DNA from: Pikeienuella piscinae
Lineage (GTDB): Bacteria > Pseudomonadota > Alphaproteobacteria > Rhodobacterales > Rhodobacteraceae
Direction: 5' to 3'
Assembly (NCBI RefSeq): GCF_011044155.1
Contig: NZ_CP049056.1
Coordinates: 1,922,001-1,986,000, forward strand
Length of the DNA stretch: 64,000 bases
The notes beneath the pieces were generated by a model that saw only the letters and a program-made list of their open reading frames with translations, had not been told where the DNA came from and made no database searches. A program made the translations under genes and the position numbers. Positions 51,890 through 60,532 of the stretch are shown piece by piece; the stretch's first letter is position 1, and the number at the start of each line of letters is the position of its first letter.

Positions 51890-52510
51890 ATGAAAAGTTC
51901 AGTTGGTGTTCTGGGGTGTGTGGTCGGACTTCTCATGGGTGGGGCCGCGCAGGCGACGACGCTGCTCGAAGCGGATGTGAAGGGGGGCGAGTACAGCGCC
52001 GACTTCCGCGCGCCGACGGTGATCGAAGCCGGGATCGTCGCCTTGGAGGGAACCGGCGGGGCAAAGAGCGACGACTACTTCGTCTTCACCGGGCTCCCCT
52101 CGGGCGCGCAGGACATCACGCTGAGCTTCTTCGCTCCCGAGAAATACGGCTATTCCTACTCGGCGGGCGGGACGGTGCTCTTCGACAACGCGCCCTTCGA
52201 CCACGAATGGGACGGCAAGAAGCTGAACAAGAAAGTCCAGATCGACTACCGTTCGCCGCGCCAGACGCTCACCCTGAGCCTCAACGAACGGTTCACCGGC
52301 TCGCTCTATCTCGCCCTGAACTTCACGCATGGCGCGGATCTGCGCTACGCGGTCTTCACGCCGTCGAACGGTTTCGATGGGCGGGACATCCCGAACGCGG
52401 CCGAGGGCGCGTTCCAGGCGCCGAGCCAGGTTCCGCTGCCGCCCGCCCTGCTGCTGCTTGGCACGGGCGTGCTGGGGTTCGTGTATCTGGGCCGCGTGCG
52501 CAAGGCCTGA
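51890..52510 (+). CDS. VPLPA-CTERM-type surface protein
   Basis: 206 aa. A signal peptide (VGVLGCVVGLLMGGAAQATT) leads a beta-rich domain, and the C-terminus is the three-part sorting signal: VPLPPALLLLGTGVLGFVYL followed by the basic GRVRKA. Such tails are recognised by exosortases (VPLPA-type tails in Rhodobacterales are paired with XrtD) and anchor or release proteins at the outer surface, often with exopolysaccharide. The middle (DDYFVFTGLPSGAQDITLSF) resembles no named domain. No exosortase gene is in the window. A strong intrinsic terminator follows. Confidence 0.85.
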   Translation: MKSSVGVLGCVVGLLMGGAAQATTLLEADVKGGEYSADFRAPTVIEAGIVALEGTGGAKSDDYFVFTGLPSGAQDITLSFFAPEKYGYSYSAGGTVLFDNAPFDHEWDGKKLNKKVQIDYRSPRQTLTLSLNERFTGSLYLALNFTHGADLRYAVFTPSNGFDGRDIPNAAEGAFQAPSQVPLPPALLLLGTGVLGFVYLGRVRKA

Positions 52511-52646
52511 GGCTTCTTCCGGGGTGTGGCCCGGCGATGAAGCTGCCGAATTGTGGGACTGACTGTGTGGGTGTGGAGCGAGGCGCGTATGTAAGCCTCA
52601 GGCTGTCTCCGGGGTGTGTGTGTTTCGCCCCGTCGAGAAGCCTCCC

Positions 52647-52687
52647 GAAGGGTCCGGCGCTGTGGGGCGGCCGGACCCTTCTCTTTT
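52647..52687 (+). terminator. Intrinsic terminator of the VPLPA-CTERM gene
   Basis: GAAGGGTCCGG and CCGGACCCTTC form a perfect 11-bp stem around a 13-nt loop, followed by TCTTTT. It lies 137 bp after the stop. It is the clearest rho-independent terminator in the window. Confidence 0.85.
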
Positions 52688-52751
52688 GCATGAAATATCG
52701 CGACCAAATGGAAAACCGTCAGCTTGGACCCACCGCGGCGCGCACTGGCTC

Positions 52752-52892
52752 ATGAGCCCTGACAACGCCCGATCAATGATCGGGCGCTCGCGTGGGGACT
52801 ACAATGAAGCCCGCCTTCACCCTGCGATTGCGAATTACACGCCGATAACGCTGATGAACGGCTCAGGCACGGTGACGCCGCCCCGAGCATAA
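52752..52892 (+). pseudogene. IS3-family OrfB C-terminal remnant
   Basis: The frame SPDNARSMIGRSRGDYNEAR, LHPAIANYTPITLMNGSG, ending TPPRA, matches the last 45 residues of IS3-family OrfB (DYNExRPHSAIGxxPP). No catalytic residues remain except possibly the terminal region. The rest of the element is lost. Confidence 0.65.
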
Positions 52893-53507
52893 CCCCCGGC
52901 AAACCTCGAGCCGGGCGGGCCAAACGGTGACAGCGGCTCAAGGCGCCGGAAAACTCCAGCAACTGGTGATCCCGTGATGGATAGCGGAACAAGCGGGCGG
53001 GCGGCGCTGAGCGGAGACATGGAATTGGAAGCCCTTTCGGCGAGAGTTCGGCCATTCATGCGTCACTCGGCGCGGCGCTCCGCCTACTGACGATGGTGAC
53101 GTGGAGCGTGGGCGACACCGTCGAGCCCAAGCGACGTCTTGCTGTAGCGGAAGGGATTCTCGCGTGCCGTCAAACGGCCGAATGGGGGCGGATTCCAACC
53201 CGTGTCATCGGCGCCGGAAAAGCCCACTGCGAGGGTCCCGAATATCCGGAAGTCGCTGCGCGTCGACCTCGCAGGAGGCGCGGAGGGCGCGCACTGATCG
53301 CAAGAGTCAGGGCGCGAAGCCGCTCGGCATAATCAAGCGATAGCGCGGCCTGGCCGCCATTTCCCCCGATATCCGCCAGAGCGGGTCGCGTCAGATAATC
53401 ATCCGTCTGGCTAATTCCTGAAGACCGCAGGCTCCGCCACCCTCGACGCGTCGACGCGAGATGATTGCGCGAACGGCTTCACAAACCGAGGAAATGCTCC
53501 GGCGCGG
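52893..53507. other. Intergenic region without recognisable features
   Basis: About 615 bp between the IS3 remnant and the amidohydrolase gene. Several short frames exist on both strands but none shows family motifs or a convincing ribosome site. It probably holds decayed insertion-sequence DNA and the end of the catabolic operon transcript. Confidence 0.45.
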
Positions 53508-54569
53508 TCATATTTTCAGTAACCGGCGCGCGTTGGTTTCCATAATCGCCTGTTTGTCGGCGTCGCTGATCGATTGATTTTCGGTCAGGATCCGGCGCGG
53601 CTGCTCGCACCCCATATCGAAACAATAGTCGGACCCCAACAGCACTCGATCGGCGCCGACGACATCGATCAGATACTTCAGCGCAGATGCGTCGTGTGTG
53701 ATCGTGTCGTAGTAGAATCGGCTGAGATATTCGCGCGGGCTGCGCTCGAGGTGCTTGCACTCTGCGCGCACGCGCCAGCCATGCTCCAGACGACCGATAA
53801 GAAACGGGAAAGCCCCGCCACCGTGAGGCAGCACGATGTCGAGATCGGGAAAACGGTCGAGAACGCCGCCGAACACGAGGTAGGCCGCGGCGATGGTGTT
53901 ATCCATCGGATTGCCGAGCAGATTTGAGAAGAAGTAATCTTTCAGCCTGTCCTCCATGCCGATGACGTTCAGCGGATGCAGAAACACCGGCAGGCGCAAT
54001 TCCGAAAGGACCTCATAAACCGGCCAGAACGCCACGTCCGCGAGCTCCCGGTCAAGGATGCAGGTGCCCAGATAAACGCCCTTCATGCCGGGCATGGCGG
54101 CGATGCGCCGGGCCTCCTTGATGGCGAGGTCCGGCTTCTGCATCGGCAGCGTGGCGAGACCGTAGAGCCGTTCGGGATGCTTTGCGTGCGCCTCGGATAG
54201 GCTGTCGTTGAACGTCACGCACAATTTCTCCGAGAGCGCATCGTCCGCCCAATAGGCCATCGGCTGGGTAAGAGACAGAGCCTGGGCCTGAACGCCCTGA
54301 CCGTCCATGGCCGCGATCCGAAGGTCGAGGTCGATGAACTTCGCCTCGATTGGCCCGGCATGCAGCGGCGGCGCCTTTACGACAGGGCCGGCATCCGTGC
54401 GCTTGAAGTTGGCGCCGCACTCCTCCCCTTCTCGCTCGATGAGATCGAGGAACGCGTCGGGGTAATAGTGGGCGTGAATATCGAAGGCGGACGTCCGGGC
54501 GATATCGCACCCCCGACATTGACAGGTTGCGGCATGCCCGCCGCGGGCGGTTTTTTCATTCATTTGCAT
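53508..54569 (-). CDS. Amidohydrolase family 2 (ACMSD-like) metal enzyme
   Basis: 353 aa. The N-terminal metal motif is FDIHAHYYPDAF (H-x-H), with further ligands in PVFLHPLNVIGMEDRL and VLPHGGGAFPFLIG, and the catalytic aspartate in LLGSDYCFDMGCEQP. This is the pattern of 2-amino-3-carboxymuconate-6-semialdehyde decarboxylase and related decarboxylases or hydrolases. Unusually, residues 16-22 carry CQCRGCD, a possible extra metal site. It is the last gene of the operon, 27 bp after the TPP enzyme gene. It probably decarboxylates or hydrolyses an intermediate of the pathway encoded here. Confidence 0.85.
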   Translation of the reverse strand: MQMNEKTARGGHAATCQCRGCDIARTSAFDIHAHYYPDAFLDLIEREGEECGANFKRTDAGPVVKAPPLHAGPIEAKFIDLDLRIAAMDGQGVQAQALSLTQPMAYWADDALSEKLCVTFNDSLSEAHAKHPERLYGLATLPMQKPDLAIKEARRIAAMPGMKGVYLGTCILDRELADVAFWPVYEVLSELRLPVFLHPLNVIGMEDRLKDYFFSNLLGNPMDNTIAAAYLVFGGVLDRFPDLDIVLPHGGGAFPFLIGRLEHGWRVRAECKHLERSPREYLSRFYYDTITHDASALKYLIDVVGADRVLLGSDYCFDMGCEQPRRILTENQSISDADKQAIMETNARRLLKI

Positions 54570-54596
54570 GGGCCTGCTAGTTTCGAGAGACGCCGC

Positions 54597-56360
54597 TCAG
54601 AGGGGCTTCTCCGCGGCTTCTATGACGATGTTCAAAACGGCGGTGCGTCCCGCGCGCACGACGTCGAGCGCCTCGCGCAGCTTGGGCCGGAGATCGGCCG
54701 GCGCCTCCACCCGCTCACCCCAGGCGCCGCATGACTCGGCCAGCGCCTCGAACGCCGGCGGATCGGTCAGGTCGACGCCGACATAGCCGTCCGTCGCCTG
54801 GACGCCTTGCGGATAGGAGTCCCGCGTCGCCAGCCGGACGGAATTGTAGCAGGCGTTGTTCAGCACCACGATCAGCAAAGGCAGCTTGTGCTGCCTGGAC
54901 GCCCACAACGCCGCCGTCGGCACGCCGAATATGAAGGAACCGTCGCCCACAACGGTCGCGATCAGCTTCTCCCGATCCGCCAGCTTGGCGCCCAGCGACG
55001 CCCCGAGGCCCCAGCCGAGGAAGGACCCGCCATTACGGTTGTAGGCGCCATCCTCGTTCGGCCGAAAACCATAGGCGAACGGATTTCCGGAGGTCACGGC
55101 CTCTTCAAAAACCTGCGCTTCGGGGCATGTCTCTGTCATGACCTCGCCGACCATGAAGGGCGTGATGCGGTTGGTCCGCGCCGGGTCCTCCGTCTTCGGA
55201 TAATCGGCGAGCGCCGCGCCATGATCGGCGAGCGCCTTGGAGCGGCGCGCATCGAGCTTCGCCGTCTCCTCCGGCTTCAGTCCGGCGGCGCGCGACCTCG
55301 CCGCGGCGACCAGAGACGACAAGCCGGCCAGCGTGTTGCATGCGATGGTCTGATCCGCGGGAAAGCCCCAGATGGTCAGGTTCTGCTGGATCGGGTCCGG
55401 CCCCATATGCACGATCGCGACGTCGTCGCGGAGTTTGCGGTCCGCCGGCACGAACGCCACGTCCTGATCGATGACCAGGATCAAATCGGCGTCGCCGACC
55501 CAGCGCTCCGGGTTGAAGCCAAGATGCATCGGATGATCGAGCGGCGCATTGAAGCGGCCGCGATATTCCGTGACCGGCACGGAGAGGGTTTCGGTCAGAG
55601 CGACGATGGCGTCCCGATGCGCGCGCGAGCGCCCGCCATAACCGGTGATGATCAACGGGTTCTCCGCCGCCAAAAGCTTGTCGACGAGCGCGGAAGCGGT
55701 CGCCTCGTCCAGCGCCGGCAGCTTGACCGGCCGCGATCGGTCCGGCCCCAACGCCAGAGGGGCCTCGATCTGCTCCATCATCGTCTCGCGCGGAAAGGCC
55801 ATGTAAACCGGCCCCATCGGCTCGCTCCGGGCCATCTGAAAGGCGCGGTCGACCGCCGTGCAGACCGAGGCGGGGTGGCTGACGACCTGACTCCATTTGA
55901 CATAATTGCGGACGAGCGCCAGTTGATCCGGCACATCCTGCAACCAGTTGATGAATTTCATCCGCGCGCCGGGTATCGTCGAGTCGGTCGTCACTGGCGA
56001 CATGCCGGCGCATAGAATCATCGGGATCTGCGACGCACGCGCATCGTTCAGACCGCCCGATGCATTCGCCGTGCCGACATCCACATGCACGAAGGCGACC
56101 TGAGGCTTGCCGCTGGCGAGATAATACCCCTGCGCCGCGGTCACCGCGATGATTTCATGCGGGCACAGCACCAATTCCGGAACCGGCCACCCTTCGGCCT
56201 TCAACCTGGCCCACGCCTCTTGCAGGGGCGGCGTGTCGGTGCCCGGATTGAGAAAGATCGCCTCGCATCCGTGCGCGATCAGGGAGCGCAAGAACCATTC
56301 CGCGACAGTCGGCGCGCTGGTGCTCGTGTCCACGGTTCGGGGTGAGATGTGTTCGTTCAC
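54597..56360 (-). CDS. Thiamine-diphosphate-dependent enzyme (acetolactate synthase / benzoylformate decarboxylase superfamily)
   Basis: 587 aa from GTG 56360, overlapping the GntR stop (GTGA). The N-terminal Pyr domain has HGCEAIFLNPGTDTPPLQEA and the likely activating glutamate in VLCPHEIIAVTAAQG (about residue 68). The central domain includes LLAAENPLIITGYGGRSRAH. The C-terminal PP domain carries the cofactor motif VVGDGSFIFGVPTAALWAS, then LLIVVLNNACYNSV (GDG...NN). It should decarboxylate or carboligate a 2-oxo acid. In this locus it lies between a GntR regulator and an ACMSD-like enzyme. The substrate is unknown; it is not the housekeeping IlvB, as no small subunit gene is nearby. Confidence 0.87.
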   Translation of the reverse strand: MNEHISPRTVDTSTSAPTVAEWFLRSLIAHGCEAIFLNPGTDTPPLQEAWARLKAEGWPVPELVLCPHEIIAVTAAQGYYLASGKPQVAFVHVDVGTANASGGLNDARASQIPMILCAGMSPVTTDSTIPGARMKFINWLQDVPDQLALVRNYVKWSQVVSHPASVCTAVDRAFQMARSEPMGPVYMAFPRETMMEQIEAPLALGPDRSRPVKLPALDEATASALVDKLLAAENPLIITGYGGRSRAHRDAIVALTETLSVPVTEYRGRFNAPLDHPMHLGFNPERWVGDADLILVIDQDVAFVPADRKLRDDVAIVHMGPDPIQQNLTIWGFPADQTIACNTLAGLSSLVAAARSRAAGLKPEETAKLDARRSKALADHGAALADYPKTEDPARTNRITPFMVGEVMTETCPEAQVFEEAVTSGNPFAYGFRPNEDGAYNRNGGSFLGWGLGASLGAKLADREKLIATVVGDGSFIFGVPTAALWASRQHKLPLLIVVLNNACYNSVRLATRDSYPQGVQATDGYVGVDLTDPPAFEALAESCGAWGERVEAPADLRPKLREALDVVRAGRTAVLNIVIEAAEKPL

Positions 56361-57091
56361 TGGAGGTTTGTCCTTTTCTTCTGCCGTTCCTCCGGCGGAG
56401 GCGTGTTCGCAGCGTCGGTTTGCGCGCCGCCATCGGGCAGGTGGCTCGCCAGCGATTCAGCGGTGTGGCGCAAGTGATCGGAAATGGCGGCTTGCGCGGC
56501 TTCCGGGTCACGATTCCGGCATGCCTCGTAAAGCGCCCAGTGTTCTCGTTGCGGCGTTTCGCGCCCCATCATCGACACATAGGCGCGGACATAGCGCTCC
56601 ACGTTGACGCGCAGCACATCGATCATCTCGATCAGGCGCGGCCAGCCGGAGGCGCGGTTGACTATCTTGTGGAATTGCCGGTTCAGGTCGATCCACTCGT
56701 CGTGCTGATCCATCAGCGCATCCATATCTTCCAGGATCCGCTTCATCTTGCCGAGGTCGCCCTCGCTCAGGCGCGTCACGGCGCGCGCCGCGGCCTTGCG
56801 CTCCAGCACGTCGCGCAGCCCGAACAACTCATCGAGGTCGTCGGCGCCCAAGCTCGACACCTCCACGCCGCGATACGGGTAGATTTTCACCAGTCCCTCG
56901 GCCTCAAGCATCTTGATGGCCTCGCGAACCGGCATCCGGCTCATGCCGAAATGTTCGGACAGGTCGTCCAGATTGAGGCGCTCCCCCGCCTCGAGCGCCC
57001 CCTCCAGGATCGCTTGCCGCAGCGCATCTGCGACGGTCTGCGTTCTGCTGGTGTGAAGTGATGCGGCCCGTATCGGCTTTCTTGCGTTCAT
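56357..57091 (-). CDS. GntR-family regulator (FadR subfamily, FCD domain)
   Basis: 244 aa from ATG 57091, whose GGAGGG site lies inside the end of the RidA gene; longer in-frame starts are rejected. Residues 15-75 form the winged helix (TVADALRQAILEGALEAGER, LSEHFGMSRMPVREAIKMLE). Residues 95-220 form the FCD ligand domain (LDELFGLRDVLERKAAARAV). It should sense an organic acid of this pathway. Being inside the operon, it probably controls the divergent promoter at 61.5-61.7 kb, where an AT-rich palindrome is present. Confidence 0.93.
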   Translation of the reverse strand: MNARKPIRAASLHTSRTQTVADALRQAILEGALEAGERLNLDDLSEHFGMSRMPVREAIKMLEAEGLVKIYPYRGVEVSSLGADDLDELFGLRDVLERKAAARAVTRLSEGDLGKMKRILEDMDALMDQHDEWIDLNRQFHKIVNRASGWPRLIEMIDVLRVNVERYVRAYVSMMGRETPQREHWALYEACRNRDPEAAQAAISDHLRHTAESLASHLPDGGAQTDAANTPPPEERQKKRTNLQ

Positions 57092-57092
57092 C

Positions 57093-58418
57093 TCAATCCC
57101 TCCGGGTCCGTTGCTCCACGCCTGCCGGCGGAATGTACACCCAAAGGTCGAGTTGTATGGTCGCGTCCTTGACGGGCAACGGCCCCGGCACGCCGACGGC
57201 CGAAATCGGCAGCGGCCGGTCGCCCAGACGTTCCCGCCACGTTTCGACAGTTTGCGGGAATTCCCGCAAGTCCGTCTGAAACTGTTGAATACGCACGACA
57301 TTGTCGAGACGTGCGCCGGCGGCCGCGCAAAGCGCCTCGGCCTGATCCAGGATATGGCGCATCTGCGCCTTGGCTGTCGAGCCGAAATGGGGCTGACGCG
57401 GATCCGGGCGCGCGGCCGGGATCAGGCCGCCCTCATCGCATGCGATGAGTCCGGAAATCATCAGCAGGTCCCCGGCGCGGACCGCCGCGGCGCTGGAGGC
57501 GAAGACTGGCGACACGTCGTCGACCGCGATCTCGCGGCGCTCGGCGTTGCGATCCGTCCGCATCGCGACGATGTTGATCTCGATGGACGCCTCGATGACG
57601 TTGAACCCCGGGGTCGCGCATGGAACCACGGTCAACGCCGCCGCCGCGTCGCCGAACCACTGGCTCCATACATCGTGGAACGCTGGAATATCGTTCGGAT
57701 CGGACAGGTACGCCTGCGCCTTCACGACGTCGGCGAGCGTGGCGCCGCCCGCTTCCAACGCCGGCTTCAGCTTGTTGCGGATGATGTAATCCGTTTCCAG
57801 GCGAATGGCGGAGCCCTTCCAATGATGCGTCGACGGCACCCTGGCTTCCGGAGCGATGCCGTCGTTGTCCTTCTCCGCCATCTGGCCGGACAGGAACAAC
57901 ATGTCGCCGACACGCACGATGGGCGCGAAGCCCATATGCGACGACACCGGCAGCCCGTCCGGGCGCAGGACTTCGATCGCCTCTCCGCCTGCGCGGGTGT
58001 GGGCGAGCATCTCGACGTGCAGGCTGGCGTCCGGATAAAGCAGCGCATCCTGAAGAATCGACGTGCTGGCGGGCACGCCCTGCGTCCCCTTGAACGCCTT
58101 GTGGCGCGCCCGATGATAGTGCGGCACCGCGCGCCAGTCGGGGTAGTATTGATCGAGGCGGACGATGTTCGAGAAATCGGCGCCGCATTCCGCCAGAAGG
58201 CCGGACAGGCGCCTGAAGATATGCGCCGCCTCCGCCTCCTGCCGGGCGCCGGACCGAAGATCGCGGGTCGCGGCCAACACGGCGGGATCGATCCCGACGG
58301 CGTAGTCGGCGGCCATGTGGCCGCTGGCGAAGACCCAGGGCCCCGCCTTCATCGCCGGCGCGAAGGTGAATCCCGCGCGCGGGATCTCGACCGGACAGAT
58401 AGCCTCGACTGCGCTCAT
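57093..58418 (-). CDS. Multi-domain RidA (YjgF) family protein
   Basis: 441 aa, about three times a normal RidA (about 130 aa). Three RidA-like units can be seen: residues 10-150 (AGPWVFASGHMAADY, then SNIVRLDQYYPDW), 160-290 (VGDMLFLSGQMAEKDNDGIA, ADVVKAQAYLSDPNDIPAFH, the best conserved) and 300-435 (AGDLLMISGLIACDEGGLIP, DNVVRIQQFQTDLREFPQTV). RidA proteins deaminate enamines/imines; pathway-specific forms include 2-aminomuconate deaminase. The arginine in the canonical N-V-V-K/R position is kept. Its ATG overlaps the tctA stop. A fused trimer in one chain is plausible, since RidA works as a trimer. Confidence 0.85.
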   Translation of the reverse strand: MSAVEAICPVEIPRAGFTFAPAMKAGPWVFASGHMAADYAVGIDPAVLAATRDLRSGARQEAEAAHIFRRLSGLLAECGADFSNIVRLDQYYPDWRAVPHYHRARHKAFKGTQGVPASTSILQDALLYPDASLHVEMLAHTRAGGEAIEVLRPDGLPVSSHMGFAPIVRVGDMLFLSGQMAEKDNDGIAPEARVPSTHHWKGSAIRLETDYIIRNKLKPALEAGGATLADVVKAQAYLSDPNDIPAFHDVWSQWFGDAAAALTVVPCATPGFNVIEASIEINIVAMRTDRNAERREIAVDDVSPVFASSAAAVRAGDLLMISGLIACDEGGLIPAARPDPRQPHFGSTAKAQMRHILDQAEALCAAAGARLDNVVRIQQFQTDLREFPQTVETWRERLGDRPLPISAVGVPGPLPVKDATIQLDLWVYIPPAGVEQRTRRD

Positions 58419-59932
58419 TTCGAACCTCCGGCGCCATTCACCGCCAATGCTGCGCGCCGTCGGCGCCAGCCCAAGACCTCACGCCGGACCCCATAGAGCA
58501 CCAGGATGATCGCCGCTCCCAGGAAGAGCCCCGAAATCGGGCGGGTGAAGAACATCGCTACGTCGACGCCCGGCAGCATCAGCGACGAGCGCAGGTTGGA
58601 TTCCAGTATCGGACCGAGGATCAGACCCATGGCGATGGCCAGGACCGGGAAACCGCCCTTTTCGCAAAAATATCCGATCAGGCCGAAAAAGATCGCGACC
58701 CAGAAGTAATAGACGTGGCCGTAGCCGATCGCGGGGCCGGTGATGGCGATGACCAGCACAACCGGGATCAGGTAGCGCTTCTCGACCGTGGCGATCTTGG
58801 CGACCCATTTGGTGAACAGCACCCCAAGGAACAGGATCATCAGGTTCGAGAGGATCATCGCGCCGAAGATCACGTATACGAGGTCGAGCTTTTCGGTGAA
58901 CATGGTCGGCCCGGGGATGAGACCGTGTACGAACATCGCGCCGATAAGAAGCAGCGTGTTGATATCGCCCGGGATGCCCAGGGTTAGCAGCGGGATCATC
59001 GTGCCGCCGGAGGACGCGTTATTGGCCGATTCCGCCGCCGAGACGCCCTCGGGCGCCCCTTTCCCGAAGCGCTCCGGGGTCTTGGACAGGAACTTCTCCA
59101 GGTTGTAGGACAGATAGGATGCGACCGTCGCGCCGGTGCCCGGCAGGATGCCGACCAAGGTGCCGAGGACACTGGATCGCGCAATGCAGGGCGCGAATCT
59201 CGGCAACTGGCGAAAAACGCCGCCCATGCCTGCGAATTTGCTGTCGAGGGAGTTGCGGGTGTTGGGCGTCTCCAGCATGCGGAACGCCTCGGCGACGCAG
59301 AACATGCCGATGGTGGCCGGCACGATCGGCAGACCGATGGCGATCTCTGGAATATCGAAGGTGAAGCGCGGATAGGGCGCAATGGGATCGATTCCGATGG
59401 TCGACAGCAAAAGGCCAAGACCCGCGGCCGCGACGCCCTTCAGCGCCGACTCGCTCGAAAACACGAAAACAACAACGATGGCGAACGTGCAGAGCGCGAA
59501 ATATTCGGGCCCGCCGAAACGCAGCGCGACCTGCGCCAGTTGCAGCGACAGAAACACCAGGAAGAAGCAGCTGATGACGCCGCCGATCGTGCCCGAGAAG
59601 ATCGAAATGCCAAGCGCATTGCCGGCCTTGCCCTCCCTTGTCATCGGAAAGCCGTCCTGCGTCGTCACCGCTGCGGACGGCGTGCCCGGCAGATTCATGA
59701 GGATCGCCGGGATCGAGCCGCCGTACATGGAGCCGACATAAATGCCGAGAAGGAGGATGAACGCGGTCTCCGGCGTGAAACCGAAGGTGAACGGGATCAG
59801 AAGACCGATTGCGACGGCGGACGTGAGTCCCGGAATGGCGCCGACGATAATACCTGCGAGCACCGCGCCGATGAGCAGCGCCATGTTGACCGGGTCCGCG
59901 AGGATCGAGACCGCGGCGAGAATGGGTTCCAT
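58415..59932 (-). CDS. tctA: Tripartite tricarboxylate transporter large permease TctA
   Basis: 505 aa, the TctA length. Diagnostic stretches are GAIPGLTSAVAIGLLIPFTF and LLGIYVGSMYGGSIPAILMN at the N-terminus, LGTLVGILPGTGATVASYLS in the middle and LLTLGIPGDINTLLLIGAMF later; about eleven membrane segments. It forms the secondary-transport channel for a carboxylate captured by TctC. Its stop overlaps the RidA gene start, linking import to metabolism. It follows tctB by 12 bp. Confidence 0.95.
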   Translation of the reverse strand: MEPILAAVSILADPVNMALLIGAVLAGIIVGAIPGLTSAVAIGLLIPFTFGFTPETAFILLLGIYVGSMYGGSIPAILMNLPGTPSAAVTTQDGFPMTREGKAGNALGISIFSGTIGGVISCFFLVFLSLQLAQVALRFGGPEYFALCTFAIVVVFVFSSESALKGVAAAGLGLLLSTIGIDPIAPYPRFTFDIPEIAIGLPIVPATIGMFCVAEAFRMLETPNTRNSLDSKFAGMGGVFRQLPRFAPCIARSSVLGTLVGILPGTGATVASYLSYNLEKFLSKTPERFGKGAPEGVSAAESANNASSGGTMIPLLTLGIPGDINTLLLIGAMFVHGLIPGPTMFTEKLDLVYVIFGAMILSNLMILFLGVLFTKWVAKIATVEKRYLIPVVLVIAITGPAIGYGHVYYFWVAIFFGLIGYFCEKGGFPVLAIAMGLILGPILESNLRSSLMLPGVDVAMFFTRPISGLFLGAAIILVLYGVRREVLGWRRRRAALAVNGAGGSK

Positions 59933-59944
59933 GTTCCCGAGCCC

Positions 59945-60451
59945 CTAGAGCAGCATAAGAATGTCGAAGATCTGGCCTTCCGGCACGCGGGCCTTCATGA
60001 TCTCGTCGAAAAGCCAGTAGATGAGGGTCGGAGTCAGGATCATCAGGATCACGCTTCGCAAGACCTTGAGCCGACAGATCCAGCAGAGAAGCCCCACCAG
60101 CGCCGCGGTCGCGAGGAGGAAGCCAAACTCCGTAATGCCGAGCGGATAGAGACACACTAGCAGCATGGCCACGAACACCCGCGGACCTTCCGACTTTTCG
60201 GCGCGGACGCCGAGCTTGAAGTCAGCGAAGAACGATCTGATCGTCGCCGCGACCACCCGCGCGCCATCCTGTTTGACGATGGTCAGCACCAGATTGGCGC
60301 CGGCGGCGACGATGGTCAGAACGCAGAGAATCTGCGGCACGATGGCCGGCCCGCCCGGGTCGGCGCGCAAGGTCACAAGAGTGAAGCTCGCCCCGAAGAA
60401 CAGCAGACTGAGACCGATTGAGAAGAGACTTACGAGCCAATTCGCAAACAT
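59945..60451 (-). CDS. tctB: Tripartite tricarboxylate transporter small permease TctB
   Basis: 168 aa with four hydrophobic segments (LVSLFSIGLSLLFFGASFTL, IVPQILCVLTIVAAGANLVL, VFVAMLLVCLYPLGITEFGF, LATAALVGLLCWI and a C-terminal one). Low sequence conservation but typical TctB size, topology and position between tctC and tctA. It separates from tctC by 81 bp containing a perfect hairpin. Confidence 0.88.
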   Translation of the reverse strand: MFANWLVSLFSIGLSLLFFGASFTLVTLRADPGGPAIVPQILCVLTIVAAGANLVLTIVKQDGARVVAATIRSFFADFKLGVRAEKSEGPRVFVAMLLVCLYPLGITEFGFLLATAALVGLLCWICRLKVLRSVILMILTPTLIYWLFDEIMKARVPEGQIFDILMLL

Positions 60452-60480
60452 GCGCCGCGTCCTGTGATGTTGTGGGTGGT

Positions 60481-60514
60481 GGCGCGGCCGGGCCTCAAGG
60501 GCGCCGGCCGCGCC
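60481..60514 (-). promoter_or_regulatory. Perfect hairpin between tctC and tctB
   Basis: GGCGCGGCCGG pairs with CCGGCCGCGCC over 11 bp around a 12-nt loop, 18 bp after the tctC stop. No T-tract follows on the coding strand. It would stall degradation or partially terminate, raising TctC above TctA/TctB. Confidence 0.6.
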
Positions 60515-60532
60515 TGAAAAATCTTGTGTTGC

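Noticed and set aside
54597-56360. Calling the TPP enzyme a biosynthetic acetolactate synthase (IlvB)
   Set aside because: No regulatory subunit gene is adjacent and the context is catabolic. The motifs only support the wider superfamily.
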